A stretch of 13,309 bases of DNA. Source: Haloarcula sp. Its GTDB lineage: Archaea; Halobacteriota; Halobacteria; Halobacteriales; Haloarculaceae. Positions 1 through 6,145 of this stretch are shown piece after piece. The DNA is taken from positions 1 through 13,309 of the forward strand of contig JAQCNK010000331.1 of NCBI GenBank assembly GCA_028275075.1, given 5' to 3'. Numbering within the stretch: the stretch's first letter is position 1; each line of letters starts with the position of its first letter. The position numbers and the translations under genes are program-made. The notes beneath the pieces were generated by a model. It was given only the letters and a program-made list of their open reading frames with translations. It searched no databases and was not told the DNA's origin.

Positions 1-89
1 TCCCAGTTGTATTCCCCCACCGTCGCGGTTCGGTCGGGCGACGTAACCCCACCATCTGACCCGGCGGCATTGGTATCCTCTGTTGCCAT
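1..89 (-). CDS. N-terminus of an unidentified protein (cut by window edge)
   Basis: An ATG on the minus strand at 87-89 opens a frame that stays open to the window edge, giving 29 residues that begin MATEDTNAAGSDGG and end in GEYNW. The stretch is polar and rich in Asp, Gly and Thr, typical of a disordered haloarchaeal N-terminus. There is no signal peptide and no membrane helix in the visible part. A weak TATA-like stretch (ACTTTTCA on the minus strand, 111-118) lies about 25 bases upstream of the ATG, which supports this start for a leaderless mRNA. I do not recognise the family, and the visible part is too short to assign one. Confidence 0.55.
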   Translation of the reverse strand, partial: MATEDTNAAGSDGGVTSPDRTATVGEYNW

Positions 90-316
90 CGTTACTCAGA
101 CCCCACCCTGTGAAAAGTCTCACTCGTCGGTGCAGTGCTGACCGACACACCGAGCAGTACGGAGTAGTGAGACACAGTATATGCGTATATCGACAGCAAT
201 CTTACTTAAGCTTTTGCCGGGAATATTGAACTTGATAACTGAGCGTGTGTGGTTATATTGTCACAGTAGCGCCTATTAGTCGGTTTTTGGATGAAGGCTG
301 TACTGAGAGTATCAGT
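90..316. other. Intergenic stretch, no gene seen
   Basis: This 227-base gap lies between the edge gene and the 3' end of the aminotransferase, both on the minus strand. It is AT-richer than its surroundings from about 176 to 300. It holds a direct repeat of GTATAT (177-182 and 185-190) and a small inverted repeat, ACTGA-gagta-TCAGT (302-316), right after the aminotransferase stop. The latter could be a weak transcript-end hairpin, but no T-tract follows it on the minus strand. I see no convincing small ORF or RNA gene. Confidence 0.4.
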
Positions 317-1462
317 CTAAGAAATAAACGACTCGATACGGTTCATCGCGGTTTTGAGTTCGTCCAGACCCGTGGCATACGAGATCCGGAGGTGGCCGTC
401 GCCGCCCTCTCCGAAGGCCGAACCGGGGACGACGGCGACCCGCTTTTCTTGAAGCAGCGCCTCGGCGAACTCCTCAGCGTCGTCCCACGGACACTCTGGG
501 AACGCGTAGAAGGCGCCGGCAGCGGGGAAGCACGCCAGACCCATCTCTTCGAACCGCGAGAGGACGTAGTTCCGACGGCGGTCGTACTGAGCGGACATCT
601 CGTCTACCTCGTCGAGGCAACTGTCCAGCGCTTCGATTGCCGCGTGCTGGGCAGTTGTTGGGGCCGACAGCATGGTGTACTGGTGGACGCGGTTCATGGC
701 CGTGATGGCATCCGCGGGGCCCATGGCGTAGCCCAGTCGAAAGCCCGTCATCGCGAACGCTTTCGAGAAGCCGTTGAACACAACGGTCCGCTCGCGCATC
801 CCCGGCAGTGTCGCGATGGAGGTGTGATCGTGCTCATATGTGAGATCAGCGTAGATCTCGTCGGCGAAGACCGAAAGGTCGTGCTCCCGGCAGAAGGCCG
901 CCACCTCACGCAGTTCGTCACCCGTCATTGTCGCGCCGGTCGGGTTGTTCGGATAACAGTAGACGAGCGCGTCAGCCGCCGCCGCGCCGGACGCTTCAAG
1001 AACCTCGCGGGTGAGTTTGAATTCGTCTTCGGCCCGCGTGGTCACGTCGACGACATCAACGCCGGCAAAGGTCGCCCCAGGGACATACGAGACGTAACAG
1101 GGCTGGGCGACGGCGAGCTTGTCACCGGGGTTTAGCAGCGCCCGAAACGCCAGATCAAGCCCCTCGCTGGCGCCCGCGGTGACGAGCATCTCGTCGTCGG
1201 GGTCGTAGCTGAGACCGTGGGCGTCCGCTTCGAACCGCGAGATTCGCGTTCGTAGCTCGCGTTTGCCCCTATTGGCCGTGTAGGAAGTCTGGCCCCGCTC
1301 CAGTGACGTGATTGCGGCTTCCCGGGCCGCCCACGGCGCGGAGAAGTCCGGCTCCCCGACCCCCAGCGAGATGATATCGTCCATCTCCTCGGCCAGTTCG
1401 AAGAACCGGCGGATACCCGACGGCGGTACCGAGTCAACCCGGTCTGCTGGTTCCAGTGTCAT
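317..1462 (-). CDS. Class I/II pyridoxal-phosphate aminotransferase, aspartate-aminotransferase type
   Basis: This 381-residue fold-type I PLP enzyme moves an amino group between an amino acid and a 2-oxoacid in the cytoplasm. The family landmarks are all present: SLGVGEPDF near residue 32, the YPNNPTG loop at 170-176 (Asn173 contacts PLP), ADEIY with Asp201 and Tyr204, the PLP-binding lysine Lys234 in NGFSKAFAMTGFRLGY, and Arg359 in LRISY for the substrate carboxylate. Length is normal for subgroup I-gamma enzymes. The start overlaps the stop of the upstream Lrp gene by ATGA (1459-1462), so the two are translationally coupled in one operon. The substrate is not fixed by sequence; aspartate, alanine or aromatic donors are all possible. 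The Lrp partner favours an amino-acid-responsive role. Confidence 0.9.
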   Translation of the reverse strand: MTLEPADRVDSVPPSGIRRFFELAEEMDDIISLGVGEPDFSAPWAAREAAITSLERGQTSYTANRGKRELRTRISRFEADAHGLSYDPDDEMLVTAGASEGLDLAFRALLNPGDKLAVAQPCYVSYVPGATFAGVDVVDVTTRAEDEFKLTREVLEASGAAAADALVYCYPNNPTGATMTGDELREVAAFCREHDLSVFADEIYADLTYEHDHTSIATLPGMRERTVVFNGFSKAFAMTGFRLGYAMGPADAITAMNRVHQYTMLSAPTTAQHAAIEALDSCLDEVDEMSAQYDRRRNYVLSRFEEMGLACFPAAGAFYAFPECPWDDAEEFAEALLQEKRVAVVPGSAFGEGGDGHLRISYATGLDELKTAMNRIESFIS

Positions 1463-1956
1463 GGCGAGACCGACAGTCTATCATCATCGTCGTCTTGATC
1501 GTCGAACTCTATCCCCTGTTCCTTGTAGGACTCCATGATGTAGTGGGTAACCGTCTGCGTGATTTCGGGGATGGGAGCTATTTTCTCACTGATGAAATGG
1601 GATACCTCCCGCATCGAGTCACCTTCGACGGTCAGGTCGAAGTCGTAGTCACCGCTCACGAGTCGCAACGACGTGACCTCGGGGAACTTCGCGATACGCT
1701 CCGCGATATCGCCGTAGTTGGTCTCGCGGTCGAGTGCCACGTTCAGTTCGACGGTCGCACGGACCCGCTCACCGTTGGTCTCTAACCTGTCCCAGTTGAT
1801 GACAGCCTGATAGCCGGTGATGGCCCCCGCCTCTTCGAACTCCGTGACAATGGCTTCGACCTCGCTCTCAGTGAACTCGGTCATGTGTGCGAGATCTTCG
1901 GTCGTGTAGCGGGCGTTCTCGCCCAGCAAGTCCAGAATTTCACGTGGGCTGCTCAT
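1459..1956 (-). CDS. Lrp/AsnC family transcriptional regulator
   Basis: This 165-residue regulator has an N-terminal helix-turn-helix (about residues 2-45, starting MSSPREILDLL and running through YTTEDLAHMTEFTESEVEAI) and a C-terminal RAM/AsnC effector domain (about 65-145, with RLVSGDYDFDLTVEG). It ends in a very acidic tail (DDQDDDDD). A longer frame starts at 1995, but I chose the ATG at 1954-1956. It begins the family domain, and a TATA-like stretch (CTTTTGATAA on the minus strand, 1976-1985) lies about 25 bases upstream, whereas a start at 1995 would put the promoter inside the gene. It overlaps the aminotransferase by four bases and probably controls it and itself. The helix-turn-helix is more divergent than that of the second Lrp in this window. 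Confidence 0.88.
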   Translation of the reverse strand: MSSPREILDLLGENARYTTEDLAHMTEFTESEVEAIVTEFEEAGAITGYQAVINWDRLETNGERVRATVELNVALDRETNYGDIAERIAKFPEVTSLRLVSGDYDFDLTVEGDSMREVSHFISEKIAPIPEITQTVTHYIMESYKEQGIEFDDQDDDDDRLSVSP

Positions 1957-1995
1957 ACAGATGAGCGGGCACTCATTATCAAAAGCCTTGCTCAA
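1951..1995 (-). promoter_or_regulatory. lrp promoter with alternating CTCAT/ATGAG half-sites
   Basis: Read on the plus strand, GCTCAT (1951-1956) and ATGAGC (1961-1966) form a perfect 6-bp inverted repeat with a 4-base spacer. A third half-site, CTCAT (1972-1976), follows, and a weaker GCTCAA lies at 1990-1995. The first three start 9 and 11 bases apart, about one helical turn. They cover the span from the TATA-like stretch (1976-1985) to the lrp start codon, which is inside the palindrome. This layout suits an autorepressor site, but binding is inferred. Confidence 0.45.
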
Positions 1996-2040
1996 CGAGG
2001 GGCACCAGCCCCGCTGTGAACGGCCGAAACGGACGCGAGT

Positions 2041-2048
2041 TTTAATTA
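2041..2048 (+). promoter_or_regulatory. TATA box of the winged-helix gene
   Basis: TTTAATTA lies about 27 bases upstream of the ATG at 2072, the spacing expected for a leaderless haloarchaeal transcript. It supports the 2072 start over an in-frame ATG at 1961, which would place this box inside the coding sequence. The divergent lrp promoter is about 60 bases away. Confidence 0.6.
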
Positions 2049-2071
2049 GGAGTAGTCCAACTGGTGTGGTA

Positions 2072-2392
2072 ATGTTCGACGATACAGAGGACGAGCCAGA
2101 GACGGGATGGGGATATATCGCCTCTCACGACGACGCACCGACGGTTATCGACACCCTGATTCGGCTAGACCCGGAGCAGACCTACACGAAGACCGAACTC
2201 AGCGACGAGGCCGGCGTCGCCCTGAAATCGCTGTATCTCGAAGGGACGCTCGATGACCTCGTCGAAATGGGGTTTCTGGAGAAACGCGGCGACGAGGGAG
2301 AGGAGGTCCTGTTTAGCGTCGCTAACAACACCGCCGTGTTCGAGGCCGCCGCCGCGTTCGACGACGCTATCGTGACTCGTCTGGACGAGTAG
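2072..2392 (+). CDS. Small winged helix-turn-helix protein
   Basis: This 106-residue acidic protein has a predicted winged-helix core. Residues about 22-36 form a first helix (DAPTVIDTLIRLDPE), 38-66 read as a helix-turn-helix (YTKTELSDEAGVALKSLYL, then LDDLVEMG), and 67-83 look like a beta wing (FLEKRGDEGEEVLFSV). A short helix follows. This is the usual layout of small haloarchaeal wHTH regulators of the MarR/ArsR type. There are no metal-binding cysteines and no second domain. The start is set by the TATA box at 2041-2048. It is transcribed away from the lrp-aminotransferase operon and precedes the MFS gene, which has its own promoter. Its target and ligand are unknown. Confidence 0.8.
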   Translation: MFDDTEDEPETGWGYIASHDDAPTVIDTLIRLDPEQTYTKTELSDEAGVALKSLYLEGTLDDLVEMGFLEKRGDEGEEVLFSVANNTAVFEAAAAFDDAIVTRLDE

Positions 2393-2428
2393 CTCGGGCA
2401 GCAAGCGCCGAGCCAAATCGGTCCGTTC

Positions 2429-2434
2429 TTTATC
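2429..2434 (+). promoter_or_regulatory. TATA-like box of the MFS gene
   Basis: TTTATC lies about 27 bases upstream of the GTG at 2459 and about 40 bases after the wHTH stop. The spacing fits a leaderless message starting on GTG. No Shine-Dalgarno is seen. Confidence 0.5.
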
Positions 2435-2458
2435 TCTGCCCGCAGAGCGTGGCCAACA

Positions 2459-3694
2459 GTGGCTTCAGCCGATCAATCACGGCTCGTGGTCGGTCTCGTG
2501 GGCGGTTCACACCTCCTGAACCACGCGTACTTTATGTTGCTGCCGCCCATTTTCGGCCCGCTGCGGGCCGAGCTGGGGCTCACGGACGCGCAGCTCGGTG
2601 TCGCACTCGGGGTCATCGGCGTGGTCGTGACGGCGCTGCAGTTGCCCTTCGGCTCGCTCTCTGACTCCCGCGGTCGGACCCCAGTGCTGGCCATCTCGCT
2701 CACCTTCGGCGCGCTCGGGGCGCTGTTGACCGCGACCGCGCAGAGTTACGTCTGGCTGCTCGCGGCGAGCGTCGTCGTCGGGATCGGTATCGCGGGCCAC
2801 CACCCTGCCCATTACCCGCTCATCGGTGCGGTAACGACGCCTGACACCCGGGGGCGGGCCTACAGCGTCCACGGTTTCACAGGAGTCCTCGGCTTCGCCG
2901 CACCACCGGCAATCGTCGCAGCAGCGGCCACGGCAGGGGTCGACTGGCGGCTGGCAATCGGCGCCATCGCTGCCGGCGGCAGTGTCTACGGTGTGGCCTG
3001 CCTGCTAGCGTTTGCCAGCTACGTCGACCGCGAGGTCACGCATCCGTCGGGCGACGAAAATCGGTCCAAGAGATCGGCTGCCAGTAACCGCTCGCTCGCG
3101 GTCCGTATCCGGCGGGAGCTACGGAGCCTGCTCGCCTCGCGTTCAATCGTCGCGCTCACTGTCCTGTGGTTGCTTACGTCAACGGCTGGGTGGGGCGTCA
3201 AACAGTACACAGCGACACTACTCTCGGCGGGTTACAAGCTCTCCGACGCCACCGCGAACGCCACCGTCTCGGCGATGTTGGCCGTCGGTGCCGTGCTTAT
3301 TTTCGGAGGCGGGTGGCTCACTGACCGCTACGCGGCGGGGCCGGTGCTGATCGGTGGGTACGCTGCGCTGGTGGTCGTCGCAAGTTTGCTCGCGGTCGGG
3401 GCGCTGCCGACCATCGGCGCACTCGCGCTGGTGCTCGTTCTCTCGGCAACCGTCGACGCGAGCAGGCCCGCAAGAGCCGCGCTTGCTGACGCGTTCTCGA
3501 CTGATGACACGGCGGGGAAGAACTTCGGCTTGCTGACCATCGGCATCTCGGGGGGCGCCGCTGTCGCCCCACCCGTTTTCTCGGTTTTCCTCGGTCGCTT
3601 TGGCGTCAACGCGGTGTTCTGGGCCATTGGAGGGGTAGGTGTCGTTGCAATCGGCCTCACTGTCGTGGTGCTGTCGGTAGCTGGGGAGCCGTGA
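2459..3694 (+). CDS. Major facilitator superfamily transporter (12 helices)
   Basis: This 411-residue inner-membrane transporter starts on GTG. Hydrophobic segments form two bundles of six separated by a polar, basic central loop at about residues 190-225. The loop after helix 2 carries the MFS motif (GSLSDSRGRTPVL, residues 65-77), and a second-half echo reads GGGWLTDRYAAGP near 285. Helix 4-5 carries GHHPAHYPLIGA and RGRAYSVHGFTGVLGFAAPP, a pattern reminiscent of the fosmidomycin-resistance (Fsr) branch. That likeness is a guess from memory, and the substrate is unknown. A secondary carrier driven by an ion gradient, either efflux or uptake, is all that can be said. The protein is full length, with no frameshift. 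Confidence 0.88.
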   Translation: MASADQSRLVVGLVGGSHLLNHAYFMLLPPIFGPLRAELGLTDAQLGVALGVIGVVVTALQLPFGSLSDSRGRTPVLAISLTFGALGALLTATAQSYVWLLAASVVVGIGIAGHHPAHYPLIGAVTTPDTRGRAYSVHGFTGVLGFAAPPAIVAAAATAGVDWRLAIGAIAAGGSVYGVACLLAFASYVDREVTHPSGDENRSKRSAASNRSLAVRIRRELRSLLASRSIVALTVLWLLTSTAGWGVKQYTATLLSAGYKLSDATANATVSAMLAVGAVLIFGGGWLTDRYAAGPVLIGGYAALVVVASLLAVGALPTIGALALVLVLSATVDASRPARAALADAFSTDDTAGKNFGLLTIGISGGAAVAPPVFSVFLGRFGVNAVFWAIGGVGVVAIGLTVVVLSVAGEP

Positions 3695-3742
3695 CCGGGC
3701 GGGGACAGCCTGGTCCGTGTAGTGGTCAATATGGGCAGTGGC

Positions 3743-3768
3743 TGTACGGGTCGACAGAACGATTGCAT
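3743..3768 (+). repeat. Intergenic repeat, partial copy 1 (one end)
   Basis: The sequence TGTACGGGTCGACAGAACGATTG starts here, 48 bases after the MFS stop. From GTACGGG to GATTG it is identical to the reverse complement of the right end of the full element at 5226-5303. Weaker similarity continues on the outer side (GGGCAGTGGC against GGGAACCGGA). No matching opposite end is seen nearby, so this is a solo end or a decayed copy. Confidence 0.7.
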
Positions 3769-3791
3769 GACCAGCCGGCGAGAGCCCCGAG

Positions 3792-3799
3792 TTTTTACT
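3792..3799 (+). promoter_or_regulatory. TATA-like box of the redoxin gene
   Basis: TTTTTACT lies about 29 bases upstream of the ATG at 3825, consistent with a leaderless transcript. The T-run could also help end transcription of the MFS gene. Confidence 0.5.
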
Positions 3800-3824
3800 G
3801 TCCCGTCTCGTAGCTCCGACTACT

Positions 3825-4415
3825 ATGGTTTCACTCGACTCCGAATCCGACGTGCTCAAGCGCGGTGACAGCGCGCCGTCGTTCGAACTTGCCGGCGCCG
3901 ACGGCCAGATGTACCGGCTCGAAGACCTCGACGACAACGAGGCGCTGCTCGTGGTGTTCACCTGTAACCACTGTCCGTACGCCAAGGCCAAAATACCGGA
4001 GCTAAACCGCCTCGCCGACGAGTACGACGACCTTGCAGTCGTGGGCATCAACTCGAACGATCCGAAGGAGTACCCCGACGATTCCTTCGAGCGGATGCAG
4101 GAGGTCGTATCGGAGGGGACCGTCAACTACGACGCTTATCTCCACGACGCCGATCAGTCTGTCGCAGCGGCCTACGGCGCCCGCTGTACGCCCGACCCGT
4201 TCCTCTTTGATACCGACGACGGCGGTTTCCGCCTCGCCTACCACGGCCGTCTGGACGACGCCCCCAACCCGGATGACGAGCCGAGCGAGCGAGAAATGGC
4301 CAGCCACGTCGAGACGTTGTTGGCCGGTGGAGAGATCACCGCCGCGGAAAAACCGTCCCGTGGCTGCTCGATAAAGTGGATGCCTGGCAACGAGCCCGAC
4401 TACTGGGACATCTGA
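3825..4415 (+). CDS. Thioredoxin-fold redoxin, peroxiredoxin-like (AhpC/TSA type)
   Basis: This 196-residue cytoplasmic protein has a thioredoxin fold. The active-site region reads VVFTCNHCPYAK, with a CxxC pair at Cys47 and Cys50 followed by Pro51. The cis-proline region reads ARCTPDPFLFD (Cys121, Pro123). The C-terminus carries GCSIKW with Cys181. This set (CNHCPY, CTPDPF, GCSIKW) is what I associate with the PRX_like1 branch of thioredoxin-fold proteins found in many bacteria and haloarchaea. It probably reduces a disulfide or peroxide, but the partner is unknown. Four cysteines could support a relay from the CxxC pair to Cys121 or Cys181. It appears to be a single gene with its own promoter. 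No signal peptide or lipobox is present. Confidence 0.87.
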   Translation: MVSLDSESDVLKRGDSAPSFELAGADGQMYRLEDLDDNEALLVVFTCNHCPYAKAKIPELNRLADEYDDLAVVGINSNDPKEYPDDSFERMQEVVSEGTVNYDAYLHDADQSVAAAYGARCTPDPFLFDTDDGGFRLAYHGRLDDAPNPDDEPSEREMASHVETLLAGGEITAAEKPSRGCSIKWMPGNEPDYWDI

Positions 4416-4442
4416 GCGTGGGCTGTCCAGACGAGGCTTTAC

Positions 4443-4518
4443 ACTGCCGGCTGTACGTTCGTAACGATATTCGACACCCCGGGGTGTCGAACTGCTTCAG
4501 TTTGTTACAGCCGGCAGT
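4443..4518. repeat. Nested inverted repeat upstream of the O-methyltransferase
   Basis: Outer arms ACTGCCGGCTGTA (4443-4455) and TACAGCCGGCAGT (4506-4518) are perfect 13-bp inverted copies. Inside them is a perfect 22-bp palindrome (4470-4491, arms TTCGACACCCC and GGGGTGTCGAA). The element starts 28 bases after the redoxin stop, and its right arm runs into the TATA-like box of the next gene. It could be a decayed miniature mobile element, a strong RNA hairpin ending the redoxin transcript, or an operator. Confidence 0.75.
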
Positions 4519-4524
4519 ATTACC
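4517..4524 (+). promoter_or_regulatory. TATA-like box of the O-methyltransferase gene
   Basis: GTATTACC lies about 28 bases upstream of the ATG at 4548 and touches the right arm of the nested inverted repeat. The inverted repeat therefore occupies the position where BRE and activator contacts are expected. Confidence 0.5.
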
Positions 4525-4547
4525 AGGACACCGTGTAGACCACCACT

Positions 4548-5216
4548 ATGGACGAGACGCCGCTCCCGGACGTGACCGAACAGTTTGCCCGGTCGCTCGC
4601 GGCCGAGCCAGACGAGATTATCGCCGAGATGGACGAACGAGCAGCCCGCCAGGGGTTTCCAACGGTCGGCCCCGCGGTCGGCGCGTGGCTCCGCCTCCTC
4701 GCCCGTCTGACTGACGCCGAGCGTGTCTTCGAGTTCGGGTCGGGCTTTGGCTACTCGGCCTACTGGATGGCGCCCGCGCTCCCCGCCGACGGCGAACTCG
4801 TCCTCACCGAGGTCGACACCGACGAACTCGACGCCGCGCGTGGGTACTTCGAGCGGGGCGGGTACGCCGACCGCGCCGTCTTCGAACATGGCGATGCCAT
4901 CGAAATCGTCAGCCGATACGAGGGCCCGTTCGATGTGGTAGTAATCGACAACGAGAAGCACCGCTACACCGAGGCGTTCGAGGCTGTCCGTGAGAACGTC
5001 CCAGTGGGTGGCGTCATTGCCGCAGATAACGCAATCGAGGCCGGGCCGCTGGACTTTGGGGATATCAGAGCATTACTCGACGGCGAACCGGTCGACACGA
5101 GCGACGCCAACCGCGGGATCGCCGACTTCCTCGATCACGTTCGGTCGGAGCCAGCGTTTGAGATCGGTCTGCTGCCGCTTGGCGAAGGTGTCGCGGTCTG
5201 TGTGCGGGTCGCCTGA
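4548..5216 (+). CDS. SAM-dependent O-methyltransferase, family 3 (catechol-OMT-like)
   Basis: This 222-residue class I methyltransferase has the SAM-binding motif I at 61-70 (FEFGSGFGYS), followed by the acidic strand-2 end (TEVD, 87-90) and HGDAIEI (114-120) before motif II. The metal-binding pattern of caffeoyl-CoA and catechol O-methyltransferases is recognisable: Asp134 in VVIDNEKHRY, and Asp160-Asn161 in ADNAIEAG. It probably methylates a hydroxyl group with a divalent cation in the cytoplasm. The acceptor cannot be told from sequence. The length matches the family (about 220). It is preceded by the nested inverted repeat and followed within 10 bases by the full intergenic repeat. Confidence 0.87.
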   Translation: MDETPLPDVTEQFARSLAAEPDEIIAEMDERAARQGFPTVGPAVGAWLRLLARLTDAERVFEFGSGFGYSAYWMAPALPADGELVLTEVDTDELDAARGYFERGGYADRAVFEHGDAIEIVSRYEGPFDVVVIDNEKHRYTEAFEAVRENVPVGGVIAADNAIEAGPLDFGDIRALLDGEPVDTSDANRGIADFLDHVRSEPAFEIGLLPLGEGVAVCVRVA

Positions 5217-5225
5217 TACGGCGAC

Positions 5226-5303
5226 TATACGGGTCGACACTGATAGATATTCGCTGGGGTCTGGTGGAGGCGAGTTCTATCAATCGTTCTGTCGACCCGT
5301 ATA
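5226..5303. repeat. Intergenic repeat, full palindromic copy
   Basis: This 78-bp element has perfect 14-bp inverted ends, TATACGGGTCGACA (5226-5239) and TGTCGACCCGTATA (5290-5303). Inside them a second pairing block, TGATAGA (5241-5247) with TCTATCA (5277-5283), continues the symmetry with a few mismatches. It has the size and symmetry of a REP- or MITE-like element. It sits between the O-methyltransferase stop and the cheC start, in a 165-base gap. Partial copies are at 3743 and 12502. Confidence 0.8.
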
Positions 5304-5335
5304 TCCGGTTCCCATTCTCGGCATCGAAAATCAGG

Positions 5336-5352
5336 GTGTATAGCTTATGTGG
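5336..5352 (+). promoter_or_regulatory. Possible cheC promoter
   Basis: Two TATA-like candidates, GTATAG (5338-5343) and CTTATGT (5344-5350), lie 33-43 bases upstream of the cheC ATG. Either would give a short leader of roughly 8-18 bases. No good Shine-Dalgarno precedes the start: a GATC just before the ATG matches part of the consensus but has no spacing. Confidence 0.3.
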
Positions 5353-5381
5353 CAGGCCTCGCAACCACAGGGTAACTGATC

Positions 5382-5981
5382 ATGAGTTTAATGATAGACA
5401 TCAGAAAGCTCGGGCTCTTCAACAAGATGGCCAAAGAGGGGGGCAACACCGTCGCCAACCACTTGAGTCAGATGACTGGGATGGAGACGCAGATGGAGAT
5501 TACGAAGATAAACTTCATCGATATTCCGGATATCAAGACACACATCGGCGACGAGAAGCAGATCGGTATCAGCATCGAGATGGTCGAGAAACCCCACGGA
5601 TACATTCTCTTTCTGTTCAACGGGTCGTCCGCCAAGGACCTCGCTCACGGCATGATCGGCGACATGGGTGAGACCAGCGATGAGGGCGGGTTCACCGACA
5701 TGGAACGCTCGGCTATTCAAGAGATCGGGAACATCATGACCAGCGGCTTCATCGACGGGTGGGCAAACGTCCTCGATACGACGATTGACATCTCGACGCC
5801 GAACTTCACGTTCGGGCCAGGCAGCGGAATGGTCGATCAGTTGGTCGGCGACCGTGACAACGACATGGCGCTGATGTTCGACTCGCGGGTCCACGCGCTG
5901 GATTCGGATATCAATGTGAAGGTGTACACGTTCCCCGAACTGGACGAACTCGTCGGCCTGATGCAGGAAATCGAAGTCTGA
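5382..5981 (+). CDS. cheC: CheC-type chemotaxis protein (CheY-P phosphatase family)
   Basis: This 199-residue soluble protein has the two-fold CheC layout. CheC proteins dephosphorylate CheY-P and can bind CheD. The second half carries a canonical active-site helix, SAIQEIGN, with the S/D-x3-E-x2-N pattern at Ser110, Glu114 and Asn117. The first half has MAKEGGNTVANHLSQMTG, where Glu19 and Asn22 are present but the S/D position is Lys15. Only the second site therefore looks fully canonical. The NFTFGPGSGMVDQL strand and the long beta region are typical of archaeal CheC. No other chemotaxis gene is in the window, so it is an orphan here. Haloarchaea usually carry several CheC paralogues. Confidence 0.85.
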   Translation: MSLMIDIRKLGLFNKMAKEGGNTVANHLSQMTGMETQMEITKINFIDIPDIKTHIGDEKQIGISIEMVEKPHGYILFLFNGSSAKDLAHGMIGDMGETSDEGGFTDMERSAIQEIGNIMTSGFIDGWANVLDTTIDISTPNFTFGPGSGMVDQLVGDRDNDMALMFDSRVHALDSDINVKVYTFPELDELVGLMQEIEV

Positions 5982-6114
5982 TAGCGATTGACCGGTACGC
6001 GTCGACCACAGGTTCGGAACTAACGAAAAATAATCATCAGACGGGACCGTCTCGGCGCGTCGGTGGCCGACAGAAGTGAAGATGACGCTGGAGGGGGGTC
6101 GTCGGTTGCACGAG

Positions 6115-6122
6115 CTATATGG
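6115..6122 (+). promoter_or_regulatory. TATA box of the acyl-CoA dehydrogenase gene
   Basis: CTATATGG lies about 27 bases upstream of the ATG at 6146. An in-frame ATG at 6119 is inside this box, so translation from it is unlikely. The box therefore decides the start. Confidence 0.6.
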
Positions 6123-6145
6123 GTACACCAGACGTGGGTGGGTGT

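Noticed and set aside
177..190. GTATAT-GC-GTATAT as a promoter for a gene in the 90-316 gap
   Set aside because: No open frame or RNA gene follows at a suitable distance on either strand.
245..1135. A 296-residue open frame on the plus strand opposite the aminotransferase
   Set aside because: It is antisense to a clear PLP enzyme with all motifs, has no promoter-like start and shows no recognisable domain; long antisense frames are common in GC-rich DNA.
1957..1995. A longer N-terminus for the first Lrp protein starting at 1995
   Set aside because: The extension would contain the TATA-like stretch and half-sites and adds 13 residues with no family counterpart.
3218..4126. A 302-residue minus-strand frame running across the MFS 3' end and the redoxin 5' end
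   Set aside because: It overlaps two well-supported genes and reads through the intergenic repeat (hence its CRPV-like peptides); composition is Ser/Arg-rich shadow coding.
5995..6006. GTACGCGTCGAC downstream of cheC as a fourth copy of the intergenic repeat
   Set aside because: It matches 11 of 12 core bases, but none of the flanking block (TGATAGA in the right place, or AGAACGATTG) follows, so it is too weak to call.
6119..6145. An upstream in-frame ATG for the acyl-CoA dehydrogenase
   Set aside because: It lies inside the TATA box CTATATGG and would add nine residues not expected in the family.
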